A stretch of 64,000 nucleotides of DNA from Bacteroidia bacterium (GCA_016787705.1 JAEUTP010000018.1:1-64000); one strand, 5' to 3'; positions 46,287 to 54,158 are shown, numbered from the stretch's first letter. Translations and numbers: made by a program. Notes: generated by a model from the sequence alone, not told the origin.

Positions 46287-46931
46287 CTACTTTTTTTCTT
46301 TTAATCCCTGCCAAACTAAGACTGCTAATACTGCTCCCAAAGTCGGAGCTGAAAGATAAACCCATAAATGCTCTAAGTGTCCCGAAACAACTGCCGGGCT
46401 TAACGAACGAATTGGATTCATGGATGCTCCGCAAATCGGACCAGCGAACATAGCTTCCAATAATACTACTGAGCCGATTGCTATTCCTGCAAACATACCT
46501 TGCTCTTTACTTCCTTTAGCAACATGAATTATTGTGAACATTAAAAGGAACGTAAGTATCAGTTCCAAAATAAATGATTGCATGGCTGTTCCGGCAGGTG
46601 ATGTTGCCCCAAGTGTAGCATTGTTCGGAAACAAATAATGCAAAGTAAAGCTTGCTAAAAACGCACCGATTCCTTGACTGATAATGTATGGCAATATCTC
46701 TTTAGCAGGGAAAACTTTAGCTACCCAAAATGCAATGGTAACAGCAGGATTCAAATGCGCCCCTGAAATATCACCAACTGTATAAATCATAGCTGCAACG
46801 ATTAACCCAAATGTAGCAGCAATCCCTGCATGGGTAATTGCACCGACTGATTCCTGATTAATTATAATAGCTCCTGTCCCACAAAAGATAAGAGCAAATG
46901 TTCCTATTATTTCCGCTATATATTTTCTCAT
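46287..46931 (-). CDS. aqpS: Aquaglyceroporin-like MIP channel (AqpS-type candidate)
   Basis: 214 residues with six membrane helices. The first NPA box is intact (GAHLNPAVTI, residues 61-63). The second is NPI (GASMNPIRSL, 172-174) rather than NPA. MIP channels of ars operons (AqpS) release arsenite produced by arsenate reductase. The gene is the last of the metalloid operon, next to the arsenate reductase, and no ArsB or Acr3 pump is present, so a role in arsenite exit is a reasonable inference. A general water or glycerol channel is the alternative. Confidence 0.8.
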   Translation of the reverse strand: MRKYIAEIIGTFALIFCGTGAIIINQESVGAITHAGIAATFGLIVAAMIYTVGDISGAHLNPAVTIAFWVAKVFPAKEILPYIISQGIGAFLASFTLHYLFPNNATLGATSPAGTAMQSFILELILTFLLMFTIIHVAKGSKEQGMFAGIAIGSVVLLEAMFAGPICGASMNPIRSLSPAVVSGHLEHLWVYLSAPTLGAVLAVLVWQGLKEKK

Positions 46932-46932
46932 T

Positions 46933-47661
46933 TTATTCTTTCTTTTTTCTAAAGTCTAAATGACTGATCCATGTCAACTGAAAATAGTATTGGTTAAACC
47001 AACTTTGTTTTCCAATGTTCCAAGTAACGTATAAAATTCCGGCTTCTATTTTATTCTTTTCATTTAATTTTTTGCCTAATGCTGCGTAAGCCCAATTCTC
47101 GCCATAAACTGCACCTGCATTCTCAAACGTATTAAAGAAGGCTTCTTCATAGGCTGTGAAGTAAAGTTTCTCATTTATTGGTACATCCATTCCAATCAGA
47201 TATCTCACACGGTGCGTGAATGGTGTTTCATTCGTAAATCTGTTATGAACGAATCTACCATCGAAACGTAAACGATGTGTCAGGTTTACTTTCTTAATAG
47301 AATGCTTGTACTTAGCCTGAACATAAAACCTATTTTCGTTTACATAGTTATCGTAAACCACATTAGCTCTCTGATAAACATAGCTACCTGTTAAAGAAAA
47401 CTTACTGTTTACATTATAGCTCAAAGCTTGCTCTGAGTAAAACAGATGGAAGTCGGAATCTTTAGAAACATCAGGCTTGTCGAAATTTACAAGTGGAAAA
47501 GCAGCGAAATAATATAAACTATAATCAAGCTTGTTACTTATTGTTCCCGAATGGTCGATGGTTGGGAATACACCGCCAACATTAATGCTTTGAGCATTTA
47601 TACTTGGCGCAGATAATAGAACAGCTAAGACCGAAACAAACCAATGTTTTCTCAGATTCAT
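46933..47661 (-). CDS. DUF2490-like outer membrane protein
   Basis: 242 residues with a signal peptide (1-23) and a beta-barrel-like pattern rich in aromatic residues (FYVQAKYKHSIKK, HRLRFDGRFVHNRF, YFTAYEEAFFN). It matches the general pattern of DUF2490, often annotated as hypothetical barrel proteins. It sits between the arsenate reductase and the aquaporin genes, which suggests outer-membrane passage, but there is no direct evidence. Confidence 0.65.
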   Translation of the reverse strand: MNLRKHWFVSVLAVLLSAPSINAQSINVGGVFPTIDHSGTISNKLDYSLYYFAAFPLVNFDKPDVSKDSDFHLFYSEQALSYNVNSKFSLTGSYVYQRANVVYDNYVNENRFYVQAKYKHSIKKVNLTHRLRFDGRFVHNRFTNETPFTHRVRYLIGMDVPINEKLYFTAYEEAFFNTFENAGAVYGENWAYAALGKKLNEKNKIEAGILYVTWNIGKQSWFNQYYFQLTWISHLDFRKKKE

Positions 47662-47664
47662 AAA

Positions 47665-48276
47665 TTACAGTTTCGAGAATACATAAAGTGTTTCTAATGC
47701 AATCTGTTTGCATCTTTCATCATACTTAGCATCTTGTTGTGGTGTATTATCAAATGCTTTAGGATCATCGTATGTAGTTCCAATACGCAATTCAACACCC
47801 GGAATAAAAGGACAATTCTCCTCTGCATCACTACAGGTCATTATTGCAGCAAATTCCTTCTGTGGATTTTTAGCATCATCATAGGTTTTAGAAAAACAAA
47901 CACTCGGAGTTTCATTATCATCATGGAATACATGATAGGTCGTGTTTTTTTCAATATTGATTGGTTTGATAGTGAAGCCAACTCTTTTTAGTGAGTTGAT
48001 CGCATTAATATTAAATGCTGTTGCCTCTGTCCCACCTGAATAAGTGTTAACATTTTTAATTCCATAGTAACTTGCAGCCACATGCGCCCAAACTTGCCCA
48101 AAATGACTCCTTCGGGAATTATGGGTACAGATGTAAACTAAATTAATTGGACTACCCATTACTCGTTTTTTAGCAATGTACTGTGTGATTTTTTCTAAAA
48201 TCTCTTTTCTGTTTTCAGGAATGGATTTAAACTCTTTTGTTAAACCATCCACATACGTTTTAATGTTTGGATACAT
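47665..48276 (-). CDS. arsC: Arsenate reductase, thioredoxin-coupled (LMW-PTP-like)
   Basis: 203 residues. The CX5R P-loop is CTHNSRR (C50 to R56), and the two resolving Cys are C148 and C155 in MTCSDAEENCP, spaced 7 apart as in the Staphylococcus enzyme. It reduces As(V) to As(III) by a three-Cys cascade recycled by thioredoxin. The N-terminal ~40 residues are a family extension. Its place after an ArsR-type regulator and before the aquaporin supports the arsenic role. Confidence 0.87.
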   Translation of the reverse strand: MYPNIKTYVDGLTKEFKSIPENRKEILEKITQYIAKKRVMGSPINLVYICTHNSRRSHFGQVWAHVAASYYGIKNVNTYSGGTEATAFNINAINSLKRVGFTIKPINIEKNTTYHVFHDDNETPSVCFSKTYDDAKNPQKEFAAIMTCSDAEENCPFIPGVELRIGTTYDDPKAFDNTPQQDAKYDERCKQIALETLYVFSKL

Positions 48277-48282
48277 AATTTA

Positions 48283-48615
48283 TTATTTACAACAATTCTT
48301 TTTATTAGTATAAGATTCAAATAAAACTCCTAAATATTCTTTTGCTTCTGCCCATGCTTTTTCATCAATACAATAGCAAACCGATTTTCCTGTGATATCT
48401 CCCTTAATCAATCCAACATCTTTTAATTCCTTTAAATGCTGTGAAACGGTGCTTTGTGATAATGGCAGTTCATCTACAATATCTCCGCAAACACACGCTT
48501 CTTTTTTTACTAATAATCGTAAAATTGCGATTCGTGCTGGATGCCCCAAGGCTTTTGCATACTTGGCGATCTTGTTATCTTTTATAGTAAACTCTTCAGT
48601 TTTTGCTGTTCCCAT
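48283..48615 (-). CDS. arsR: ArsR family metalloregulator
   Basis: 110 residues. The alpha-3 metal site CVCGD (C41, C43) and the winged-helix motif LSQSTVSQHLKELKDVGLI are the classic ArsR/SmtB pattern, giving As(III)/Sb(III)-responsive repression. Two further Cys are at the C-terminus (NCC). It starts 2 bp after the upstream HTH gene and is followed by arsC, so it probably controls this subunit of the operon. Confidence 0.87.
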   Translation of the reverse strand: MGTAKTEEFTIKDNKIAKYAKALGHPARIAILRLLVKKEACVCGDIVDELPLSQSTVSQHLKELKDVGLIKGDITGKSVCYCIDEKAWAEAKEYLGVLFESYTNKKNCCK

Positions 48616-48617
48616 AA

Positions 48618-48977
48618 TTATTCATTTAAGCAATTGCCTTTATTAGCATCAATATTTCCACGATTACGATTAATGCGCTCATAAAACTCATCGAACTGTT
48701 TTTTTAGTTCATCCAGTTTTTGATAATTTAGACAATAAGATAACTTCTTTGAACTAAGATTCCCGTTGACTAACTCAAACTTTTTTAAATACTTCAGGTT
48801 CATGCCAACGGTAAATTTTGACATACCTTCAAGGTCAATAAAGTCATTTTTAATACAAGTGCCATCACAAGCCAACTTTTCGAGCAGAGCAATGCGTGAG
48901 GGATTACTCAACGCTCCGCATAATCGTGCTAAGTCCGAATGGCGATTGTTAGTAATTGGCCTGCTTTCGTCTTTCAT
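48618..48977 (-). CDS. Divergent ArsR-like winged helix regulator
   Basis: 119 residues. It contains LARLCGALSNPSRIALLEKLACDGTCIKNDF and a winged-helix core (SKFTVGMNLKYLKKFELVNG), close to ArsR/SmtB but with an unusual CDGTC pair. A perfect 10-bp inverted repeat (48977-49004) overlaps its start codon, a likely operator for itself or for the adjacent ArsR. The two consecutive regulators (119 and 110 residues) are unusual. Confidence 0.7.
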   Translation of the reverse strand: MKDESRPITNNRHSDLARLCGALSNPSRIALLEKLACDGTCIKNDFIDLEGMSKFTVGMNLKYLKKFELVNGNLSSKKLSYCLNYQKLDELKKQFDEFYERINRNRGNIDANKGNCLNE

Positions 48978-49004
48978 TTAATATCGCAATAATACGATAT
49001 TAAA
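48977..49004 (-). promoter_or_regulatory. Operator-like inverted repeat within the metalloid operon
   Basis: TTTAATATCG (48977-48986) and CGATATTAAA (48995-49004) are perfectly complementary with an 8-nt spacer. It fills the 28-bp gap between the FmdE gene stop and the HTH regulator start, so it probably controls an internal transcript starting here. Confidence 0.75.
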
Positions 49005-49658
49005 TTATTTCGGCAAACAGTTTTGTAACTTTTTATTCAACACATCGGTTTTGAGGAAGTTACCTTTTAGAACAGGTAACCATTTGTAGTTCTTAATTTC
49101 CTCAATGATAAAGAGGTCTTGGGGATTTTTGGAAAGTAAAAAACTTGAAAATTCGCTTTCCAATTTTCTGAGGCTATCAATCCCACAGGCATCCAATTCG
49201 CCTTTGGTAGCTAATCTACCCAAACTATCAATTGCAGTTGGCATCAAGCCGGGTTTTAGCTTAATTCCGTAAGCTTTTTCATTGTCTATTCGCTGAACAA
49301 TAAATTGATATTTGATGCTATCAGAAACATAATAGGTGTTGTATTGGTATCTTGCTCCTGTCATAAAAATGGCAATATCAGTTAAACAGGGAGATGGTTT
49401 ACTTACAATTCGATTATTGGTTCTATCGATGATGCTATCGGGATATAATTTATAAAGCCCCTCTTTTAATCCTAAAAAACCTACGACCAAACCATCACAT
49501 AAATGCCCATGTAATTTAACAGCATCGTTTAAAGTAATGGTTTGTACGTTTTGCAATCTGCCTTTAGAAAAGTCAGTATCTAAAACTTTAATGGAGGGAT
49601 TTTGAGCCAATAAAATATTCGCAAATAAAACAAGTAGTATTAAGTTAAACCATTTCAT
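49005..49658 (-). CDS. Exported FmdE-domain protein
   Basis: 217 residues with a signal peptide (1-19). It contains LHGHLCDGLVVG (H50, H52, C54), the metal-binding motif of the FmdE family (formylmethanofuran dehydrogenase subunit E-like), and CLTDIAIFMTG. Beyond that the role is unknown; location between an ArsG-like permease and metalloregulators suggests metal or metalloid handling. Its stop is next to the operator at 48977-49004. Confidence 0.75.
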   Translation of the reverse strand: MKWFNLILLVLFANILLAQNPSIKVLDTDFSKGRLQNVQTITLNDAVKLHGHLCDGLVVGFLGLKEGLYKLYPDSIIDRTNNRIVSKPSPCLTDIAIFMTGARYQYNTYYVSDSIKYQFIVQRIDNEKAYGIKLKPGLMPTAIDSLGRLATKGELDACGIDSLRKLESEFSSFLLSKNPQDLFIIEEIKNYKWLPVLKGNFLKTDVLNKKLQNCLPK

Positions 49659-50374
49659 TATTCGATCACTTTTAAATAAATTAAGATATAGTACAACCCT
49701 GTTAATACAAACAATAACCCGGCAATGATCCGCATTACCTTTTCAGTTTTTTGAATCGCTTTAAAATATTTTCCTAATTGCGAAATACTAAAAGCAATAA
49801 TACCTGTAAAGAACATTACCAATGTTCCGGCTCCGAGTGCATAGAATAACGGATACATAATTCCTGCTCCACCTTTGATGCTCATTGGTATTAACGCCCC
49901 AAAATATAATGCTCCGCTATAAGGACAAAACGCCATTGCGAATAATGCGCCTAATAAAAATGCACCAAGCAATCCTTTTTCTTTAAACTTATCGCTCCAC
50001 TTTTCTGTAAAATTTCCTTTCCCTAAAAAATTAAGTTTAATTACATTCAACATCACCAAGCCTACAAGAACCATAATCGGTCCGACATACTTTTCTCCAT
50101 TACCCTGAAAAAATTTAGCAACATGAAATTTACTTGCACCGAAAGTGATAATAAGCGCAATGCTCGTATAAGTAAAAGCTAAACCTAAAGTGTAAAGCAA
50201 GCCACTCAACAAAACCTTTTTTCTTCCTTCAGAATTATTCTTTGAAATAAAAGCAATGGCGGTAATATTTGTGGCTAAAGGGCAAGGGCTAATTGCTGTA
50301 AGTATCCCTAACAGTAAAGCAGAAACTAAAGGAAAGTTGCTGCTATTCATCCATTGGTAAAGTGTCTCGGTCAT
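49658..50374 (-). CDS. arsG: CcdA/DsbD-like membrane protein, ArsG-type permease candidate
   Basis: 238 residues with six to seven membrane helices. The DsbD/CcdA thiol motifs are seen as TAISPCPLATN and MAFCPYSGALYFGALIP, each with a single membrane-embedded Cys-Pro. The order with the ArsF-like protein upstream and the regulators downstream matches arsEFG-type arrangements reported for aromatic arsenical resistance. Whether it transports electrons (as CcdA) or arsenicals is not decidable here. Confidence 0.72.
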   Translation of the reverse strand: MTETLYQWMNSSNFPLVSALLLGILTAISPCPLATNITAIAFISKNNSEGRKKVLLSGLLYTLGLAFTYTSIALIITFGASKFHVAKFFQGNGEKYVGPIMVLVGLVMLNVIKLNFLGKGNFTEKWSDKFKEKGLLGAFLLGALFAMAFCPYSGALYFGALIPMSIKGGAGIMYPLFYALGAGTLVMFFTGIIAFSISQLGKYFKAIQKTEKVMRIIAGLLFVLTGLYYILIYLKVIE

Positions 50375-50823
50375 TATTTCAGAGCAGCGTCTATCATTGT
50401 TTTTAACTCGGAAATAAATACTTCATTGTCGTTCGCTTTCTCAAAAGCAAAATCACTCCAATCGATAATACTGTCTTTTCCATTTACTACTTTGTTAATC
50501 ATTAAAGCAGTTCCGGTTGCTTGAAATTTCTCGGCTAACTTTTCATTTTTTTCATCATCCACATCAACTATTGAGAAAACAATTGAGCTATCTTTCAATT
50601 GGGTTGCAAAGTATTTATCCAATGCTGTTTTAGTATTTGCTTTCATGTTTTTGCAGGTCTCACATTGGCGAGTACCATGAAAACAATACACCTCTAAGCG
50701 ATTTTGTTTGGCAACGGAGGTCGTTGCTTCAACTTTAGCAGTTTCATTCTCTACTTTTGGCGCAGAGTTACAAGCTGTGAATAGCCCAGTAGCTATGGTA
50801 AGAATAATTAAAAGTTGTTTCAT
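50374..50823 (-). CDS. arsF: ArsF-like thioredoxin-fold lipoprotein
   Basis: 149 residues. A lipoprotein signal ends LFTAC (C18). The mature part has CFHGTRQCETCKNM (C47, C54, C57), a thioredoxin-like active site with an extra Cys, followed by FSIVDVDDEKNEKLAEKFQATGTALM, matching the ArsF family pattern. It lies immediately next to the ArsG-like gene (1-bp overlap) and presumably delivers reducing power or arsenicals to it in the periplasm. Confidence 0.72.
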   Translation of the reverse strand: MKQLLIILTIATGLFTACNSAPKVENETAKVEATTSVAKQNRLEVYCFHGTRQCETCKNMKANTKTALDKYFATQLKDSSIVFSIVDVDDEKNEKLAEKFQATGTALMINKVVNGKDSIIDWSDFAFEKANDNEVFISELKTMIDAALK

Positions 50824-50824
50824 C

Positions 50825-51271
50825 TTAATTTGCGTATTTTAAAATTAAACCTATTTGTCCTGCGTGATATGCAGTATGAGAAATGATACGAGATAAAGCT
50901 TCTGCTTTAGTTACTGTTCCAAATTCAGCGGTTGTTACGTTGCTACTCCAGTCTGCATCTGTTTGTTTTAAAATGGCTTGTTCCAATACCGAAGCGGCTT
51001 CATTCAAACCTTCTAATTCTGCTTGCAGATTGGTGAACTTTCCGGTGTCATGTATTCCTTTTCCAATGGTTGATGCCATCACTCTAATATCCAAACCGAA
51101 TACATTTTTGGCAAACAAGTGTTCCACTTCGTTAATGTGACGGAGCAAAAATCCAACCGAGTTTGAATTCGGATGCAATTTTTTAGTAAGATCACTTTCC
51201 TTAATGTTAGGCAGTTGATTGGTTAAACGGGTTCTCCCCATTTTAAACATCTTTAATAATTCTTGAGTCAT
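50825..51271 (-). CDS. DinB-family protein
   Basis: 148 residues starting at the ATG at 51271. A longer frame (to 51481) is an artefact: its first 70 residues lie antisense in another frame of the rhodanese gene. DinB-like metal-binding His are seen in LLRHINEVEH and HTAYHAGQIGLIL. DinB/YfiT proteins are thiol- or metal-dependent transferases; a role in metalloid-thiol conjugation is possible but unproven. Confidence 0.75.
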   Translation of the reverse strand: MTQELLKMFKMGRTRLTNQLPNIKESDLTKKLHPNSNSVGFLLRHINEVEHLFAKNVFGLDIRVMASTIGKGIHDTGKFTNLQAELEGLNEAASVLEQAILKQTDADWSSNVTTAEFGTVTKAEALSRIISHTAYHAGQIGLILKYAN

Positions 51272-51275
51272 AGTC

Positions 51276-51878
51276 TTATTTTTTATCGGTAGGTTTTTTA
51301 CATGTACCATCAGGGTTACAATCTTTGCTGTTTGGATTTTCACAACAAGCTTTTTTCTCAGCAGGTTTCTTGCAAGTGCCATCAGGATTACAATCTTTAC
51401 TGTTTGGGTTTTCGCAACAAGCTTTCTTTTCTCCTCCTGCAAGGGTTGGTAAACCTTTCTCACTCCAAGCATCCATGCCACCTTCCATGTTGGCTACGTT
51501 TTCAAATCCTTTTCCTTTTAATAATTCATAGGCTTGAGAACTTCTACCACCTTTTTTACAAACAACAATTACTTGTTTATCTTTTGGTACTTCAGCTAAT
51601 CTTGATTCTAATTCTCCTAATGGAATATTTTTGATATCCTTTACATCATATGCCAATTCAGCTAATTCATCAGGCTCCCGTACATCAATAATTAATGCGC
51701 CTTCTTTACTTAAAGCCAATGCTTCATCCACGGTGATGTCAGCTTTAGGGCTTTTAAAATAGGTTGAAGTAGAATCCTTTTTATTGGCCTCTGTACTGGC
51801 AGTTTCAGTTTGATTGTTATTACAAGCTACTAAAAATATACTTGCTACTGTTGACAGAATTAGAATTGTTTTTTTCAT
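51276..51878 (-). CDS. Rhodanese lipoprotein with Cys-rich tandem-repeat tail
   Basis: 200 residues. Lipoprotein signal peptide with lipobox VAC (C19). The rhodanese domain spans about 45-145 with catalytic C107 in VVCKKGGRSSQ. The C-terminus has two near-identical 24-residue repeats (151-174, 175-198) with CCENPNSKDCNPDGTC, four Cys each, followed by PTDKK. The repeats are visible in the DNA too. Sulfur transfer or metalloid binding on the outer face of the envelope is a plausible function; it is encoded in the metalloid operon. Confidence 0.85.
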   Translation of the reverse strand: MKKTILILSTVASIFLVACNNNQTETASTEANKKDSTSTYFKSPKADITVDEALALSKEGALIIDVREPDELAELAYDVKDIKNIPLGELESRLAEVPKDKQVIVVCKKGGRSSQAYELLKGKGFENVANMEGGMDAWSEKGLPTLAGGEKKACCENPNSKDCNPDGTCKKPAEKKACCENPNSKDCNPDGTCKKPTDKK

Positions 51879-51888
51879 GCTTTGATTA

Positions 51889-52866
51889 TTATAAGATTAA
51901 GTTGAATAAATATCCTGAAATGATAATACACGCTGTTACTACTCCAAAGAAGATAAACAGCATTTTGGTTGACATCACTTTTTTAAGCAGCAATCCTTCG
52001 GGGATTGATAAGCCAACCACCGCCATTGAAAATGCAATAGCAGTTCCCAATGGTATACCTTTTTGAACTAATACTTGCATAACAGGCAAAACACCTGCTG
52101 CGTTGCTATACATTGGAACGCCTAAAATCACGGCAATAGGAACAGCGAATGGATTTTCTTTGCTAATGTATTCTTCAAAAAATCCTGTTGGGATAAAACC
52201 ATGCATTAAACCGCCAATGGCAATTCCAATAAGAATATAAAGTGAAACGCCTTTAACAATGCCTAATGCTTCTTTTCCAATTTCAGGTAAGCGTTGGAAG
52301 AATGTTTTTTTCTCCGCTTCAAATTCTTCATCAGCTATTTGTTTATTTTCTAAGATCTTCTTTACCCAATCGGTTAGCAAATGCTCCAAATTCAATTTAC
52401 CTAAAATGTAGCCTGCAATCATTGAAAGAACTATTCCACTAATTACATACACGATGGTTGTTTTCCAACCGAACATGCCAATGAACATAGCAACCGAAAC
52501 TGCATCAACCAGTGGCGATGAAATCAAGAAAGCTAAAGTAACACCTAATGGAATACCGCCTTTTACAAAGCCTATGAATAAAGGAACAGAAGAGCAAGAA
52601 CAAAACGGTGTAATAGTTCCAAAGAATGAGGCTAAGAAATAATCCAAGCCATACCAGTTGCGTTTGGTTAAAAAATTACGAACTCTGTCAATAGGAAAAT
52701 AAGAGTTTACAATTCCCATCACGAAGGTTACTAATCCTAACAGAATAAAAATCTTAATCGTATCAAACACAAAGAAGTTTAGCGCATCGCCGACTTTTGA
52801 ACCATGCGTTAATCCGAAAAGGGAATAAATTAACCAATCAGCGAAATGCTGTAACCAATCAAACAT
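51889..52866 (-). CDS. arsP: ArsP-like permease
   Basis: 325 residues with eight or so membrane segments. The motif TPFCSCSSVPLFIGF (residues 87-101) is typical of the permease family (DUF318) to which the trivalent organoarsenical efflux permease ArsP belongs. Gene neighbours support export of an arsenical, but other members move thiol-linked metals, so the substrate is inferred. Confidence 0.8.
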   Translation of the reverse strand: MFDWLQHFADWLIYSLFGLTHGSKVGDALNFFVFDTIKIFILLGLVTFVMGIVNSYFPIDRVRNFLTKRNWYGLDYFLASFFGTITPFCSCSSVPLFIGFVKGGIPLGVTLAFLISSPLVDAVSVAMFIGMFGWKTTIVYVISGIVLSMIAGYILGKLNLEHLLTDWVKKILENKQIADEEFEAEKKTFFQRLPEIGKEALGIVKGVSLYILIGIAIGGLMHGFIPTGFFEEYISKENPFAVPIAVILGVPMYSNAAGVLPVMQVLVQKGIPLGTAIAFSMAVVGLSIPEGLLLKKVMSTKMLFIFFGVVTACIIISGYLFNLIL

Positions 52867-52878
52867 AAGCTTCTAATA

Positions 52879-53367
52879 TTAGCAACAGCCAGGCTTGCTG
52901 CAATCGCAGCTATTACCCAAATCTGCCATGTTTACTTTTTGTTTTTCATTTGTAGGGGTGCAGCATGATGATTGTGAACTGTCATTTGTATCACAACATC
53001 CGCTGCTTTGCGTGTTATTTCCTAATACAGATGAAACATCACCTTTTGTAGGAAATCCTTTTGTTGCCCAACGGATCATACCATGTTCCATATTTACCAC
53101 ATTGGTGTAACCATGATTCACTAAAAAGCCCGCTGCTCTCAAACTTCTGCCTCCACTACGACAAACCATTACCACTTCTTTATCTTTTGGAATTTCATTA
53201 AAGCGTTCTTCAAATTCGCTTAAAGGAATGTTGATGATGTTTGGTACATCATAAGCTAATTGTGCCACTTCATCCTTTTCACGTACATCAACTAATAATG
53301 CACCGTTTTTAACCCAACCTTGTGTAGTAGTTGGGCATATTTCTTTTACTAATGTTTGCTTTTCCAT
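52879..53367 (-). CDS. Cytosolic rhodanese with Cys-rich tail
   Basis: 162 residues without a signal peptide. The rhodanese domain has catalytic C69 in VVMVCRSGGRSLRAAG. The tail (about 110-162) has Cys pairs: SSGCCDT, SSCCTPT, SCDCSKPGCC. It is paralogous to the lipoprotein rhodanese further down the operon, but the tail sequences are not repeats of each other. It probably serves in sulfide or metalloid binding in the cytosol. Confidence 0.83.
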   Translation of the reverse strand: MEKQTLVKEICPTTTQGWVKNGALLVDVREKDEVAQLAYDVPNIINIPLSEFEERFNEIPKDKEVVMVCRSGGRSLRAAGFLVNHGYTNVVNMEHGMIRWATKGFPTKGDVSSVLGNNTQSSGCCDTNDSSQSSCCTPTNEKQKVNMADLGNSCDCSKPGCC

Positions 53368-53377
53368 TGTTGTAATT

Positions 53378-53617
53378 TTAAGCTGTTAATAATGTTTTTA
53401 TTTCGTTGATGTCTGCAACTCTTCCTTTTATTTTAATTACATCATCAACCATTAAAACAGGAGTTGTAAGCACATTGTATTTCATCATCTCTTCAATGTC
53501 TTCAATTTTTGTTACATCTGCTTCAATGCCTAATTGTTTTACAGCTTCTAATACATTGTTGTAGGTGGTTTTACATTTTGCACAACCCGGTCCTAATACT
53601 TTTACTTGCTTTTTCAT
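53378..53617 (-). CDS. Small thioredoxin-family redox-active disulfide protein
   Basis: 79 residues with CAKC (C12, C15) and the fold of redox-active disulfide protein 2 (KVLGPGCAKCKTTYNNV, TTPVLMVDDVIKIKGRV). Such small thioredoxins are common in ars and permease operons and may recycle the arsenate reductase. A palindromic site at 53668-53683 lies upstream. Confidence 0.85.
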   Translation of the reverse strand: MKKQVKVLGPGCAKCKTTYNNVLEAVKQLGIEADVTKIEDIEEMMKYNVLTTPVLMVDDVIKIKGRVADINEIKTLLTA

Positions 53618-53667
53618 ATCTTATTTTATGTTTTGTTTCCGTTGTTGAATTTACTTATTGTTCGTAG

Positions 53668-53683
53668 TTCGTAAGATGACGAA
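53668..53683 (-). promoter_or_regulatory. Second ArsR-type operator upstream of the thioredoxin gene
   Basis: TTCGT (53668-53672), 6-nt spacer and ACGAA (53679-53683), 16 bp in total, nearly identical to the core of the dyad at 54016-54033. It lies in the gap between arsR and the thioredoxin-like gene. Confidence 0.6.
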
Positions 53684-53701
53684 TATCATGGTCAAATTTT
53701 T

Positions 53702-54001
53702 TTAATCAAAGAATCCTATCATCAACCCTTTTGCTAAGTTCCAATTCTCTTTATTAATACAATATTTTGTCTTAGGAGGATCAATTTCACCTTGTATGAG
53801 TCCTGCTTCTCTTAATACTTTTAAATGCTGCGACAGGGTACTATTGGCTATGGGTAATACTTCTGCCATGTCTCCATGAAAACAACAACTTTGTTTTGAG
53901 AGTTGTTGAAGGATGGCTACCCTTACTGGATGCCCAAGTGCATTGCTGAACTTAGCAATTAACTCTTGTTTATCGGTGTATTTTTTTATTTCGGTTGGCA
54001 T
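53702..54001 (-). CDS. arsR: ArsR family regulator at the head of the metalloid operon
   Basis: 99 residues. It has SCCFHGDM (C39, C40) in the metal-binding helix and IANSTLSQHLKVLREAGLI, the recognition helix. Its start is 14 bp from a perfect 18-bp dyad (54016-54033) that overlaps the -7 box, so autoregulation is likely. It is the first gene of the operon. Confidence 0.88.
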   Translation of the reverse strand: MPTEIKKYTDKQELIAKFSNALGHPVRVAILQQLSKQSCCFHGDMAEVLPIANSTLSQHLKVLREAGLIQGEIDPPKTKYCINKENWNLAKGLMIGFFD

Positions 54002-54015
54002 GTGCTTTTATTTCT

Positions 54016-54033
54016 GTTCGTAAAGATACGAAC
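54016..54033 (-). promoter_or_regulatory. ArsR operator and promoter of the metalloid operon
   Basis: GTTCGTA (54016-54022), 4-nt spacer AAGA, and TACGAAC (54027-54033) form a perfect inverted repeat. On the minus strand it contains a TATCTTTA -7 box with a TTG 20 nt upstream, so bound ArsR would cover the promoter. Confidence 0.8.
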
Positions 54034-54158
54034 AATATTTATTCGCCACAATTTTTGGATGAGAAAATTTGTTAAGGCTCTAAAATATTGATTACTAATA
54101 CTAATGGAAATAAAAGCGTAAAAACCTGACAATCATTTCGTTAAAATGCGTATATTTC

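Noticed and set aside
50825-51481. The 218-residue version of the DinB gene
   Set aside because: Its first 70 residues are another frame of the rhodanese gene; the ATG at 51271 gives the normal DinB length.
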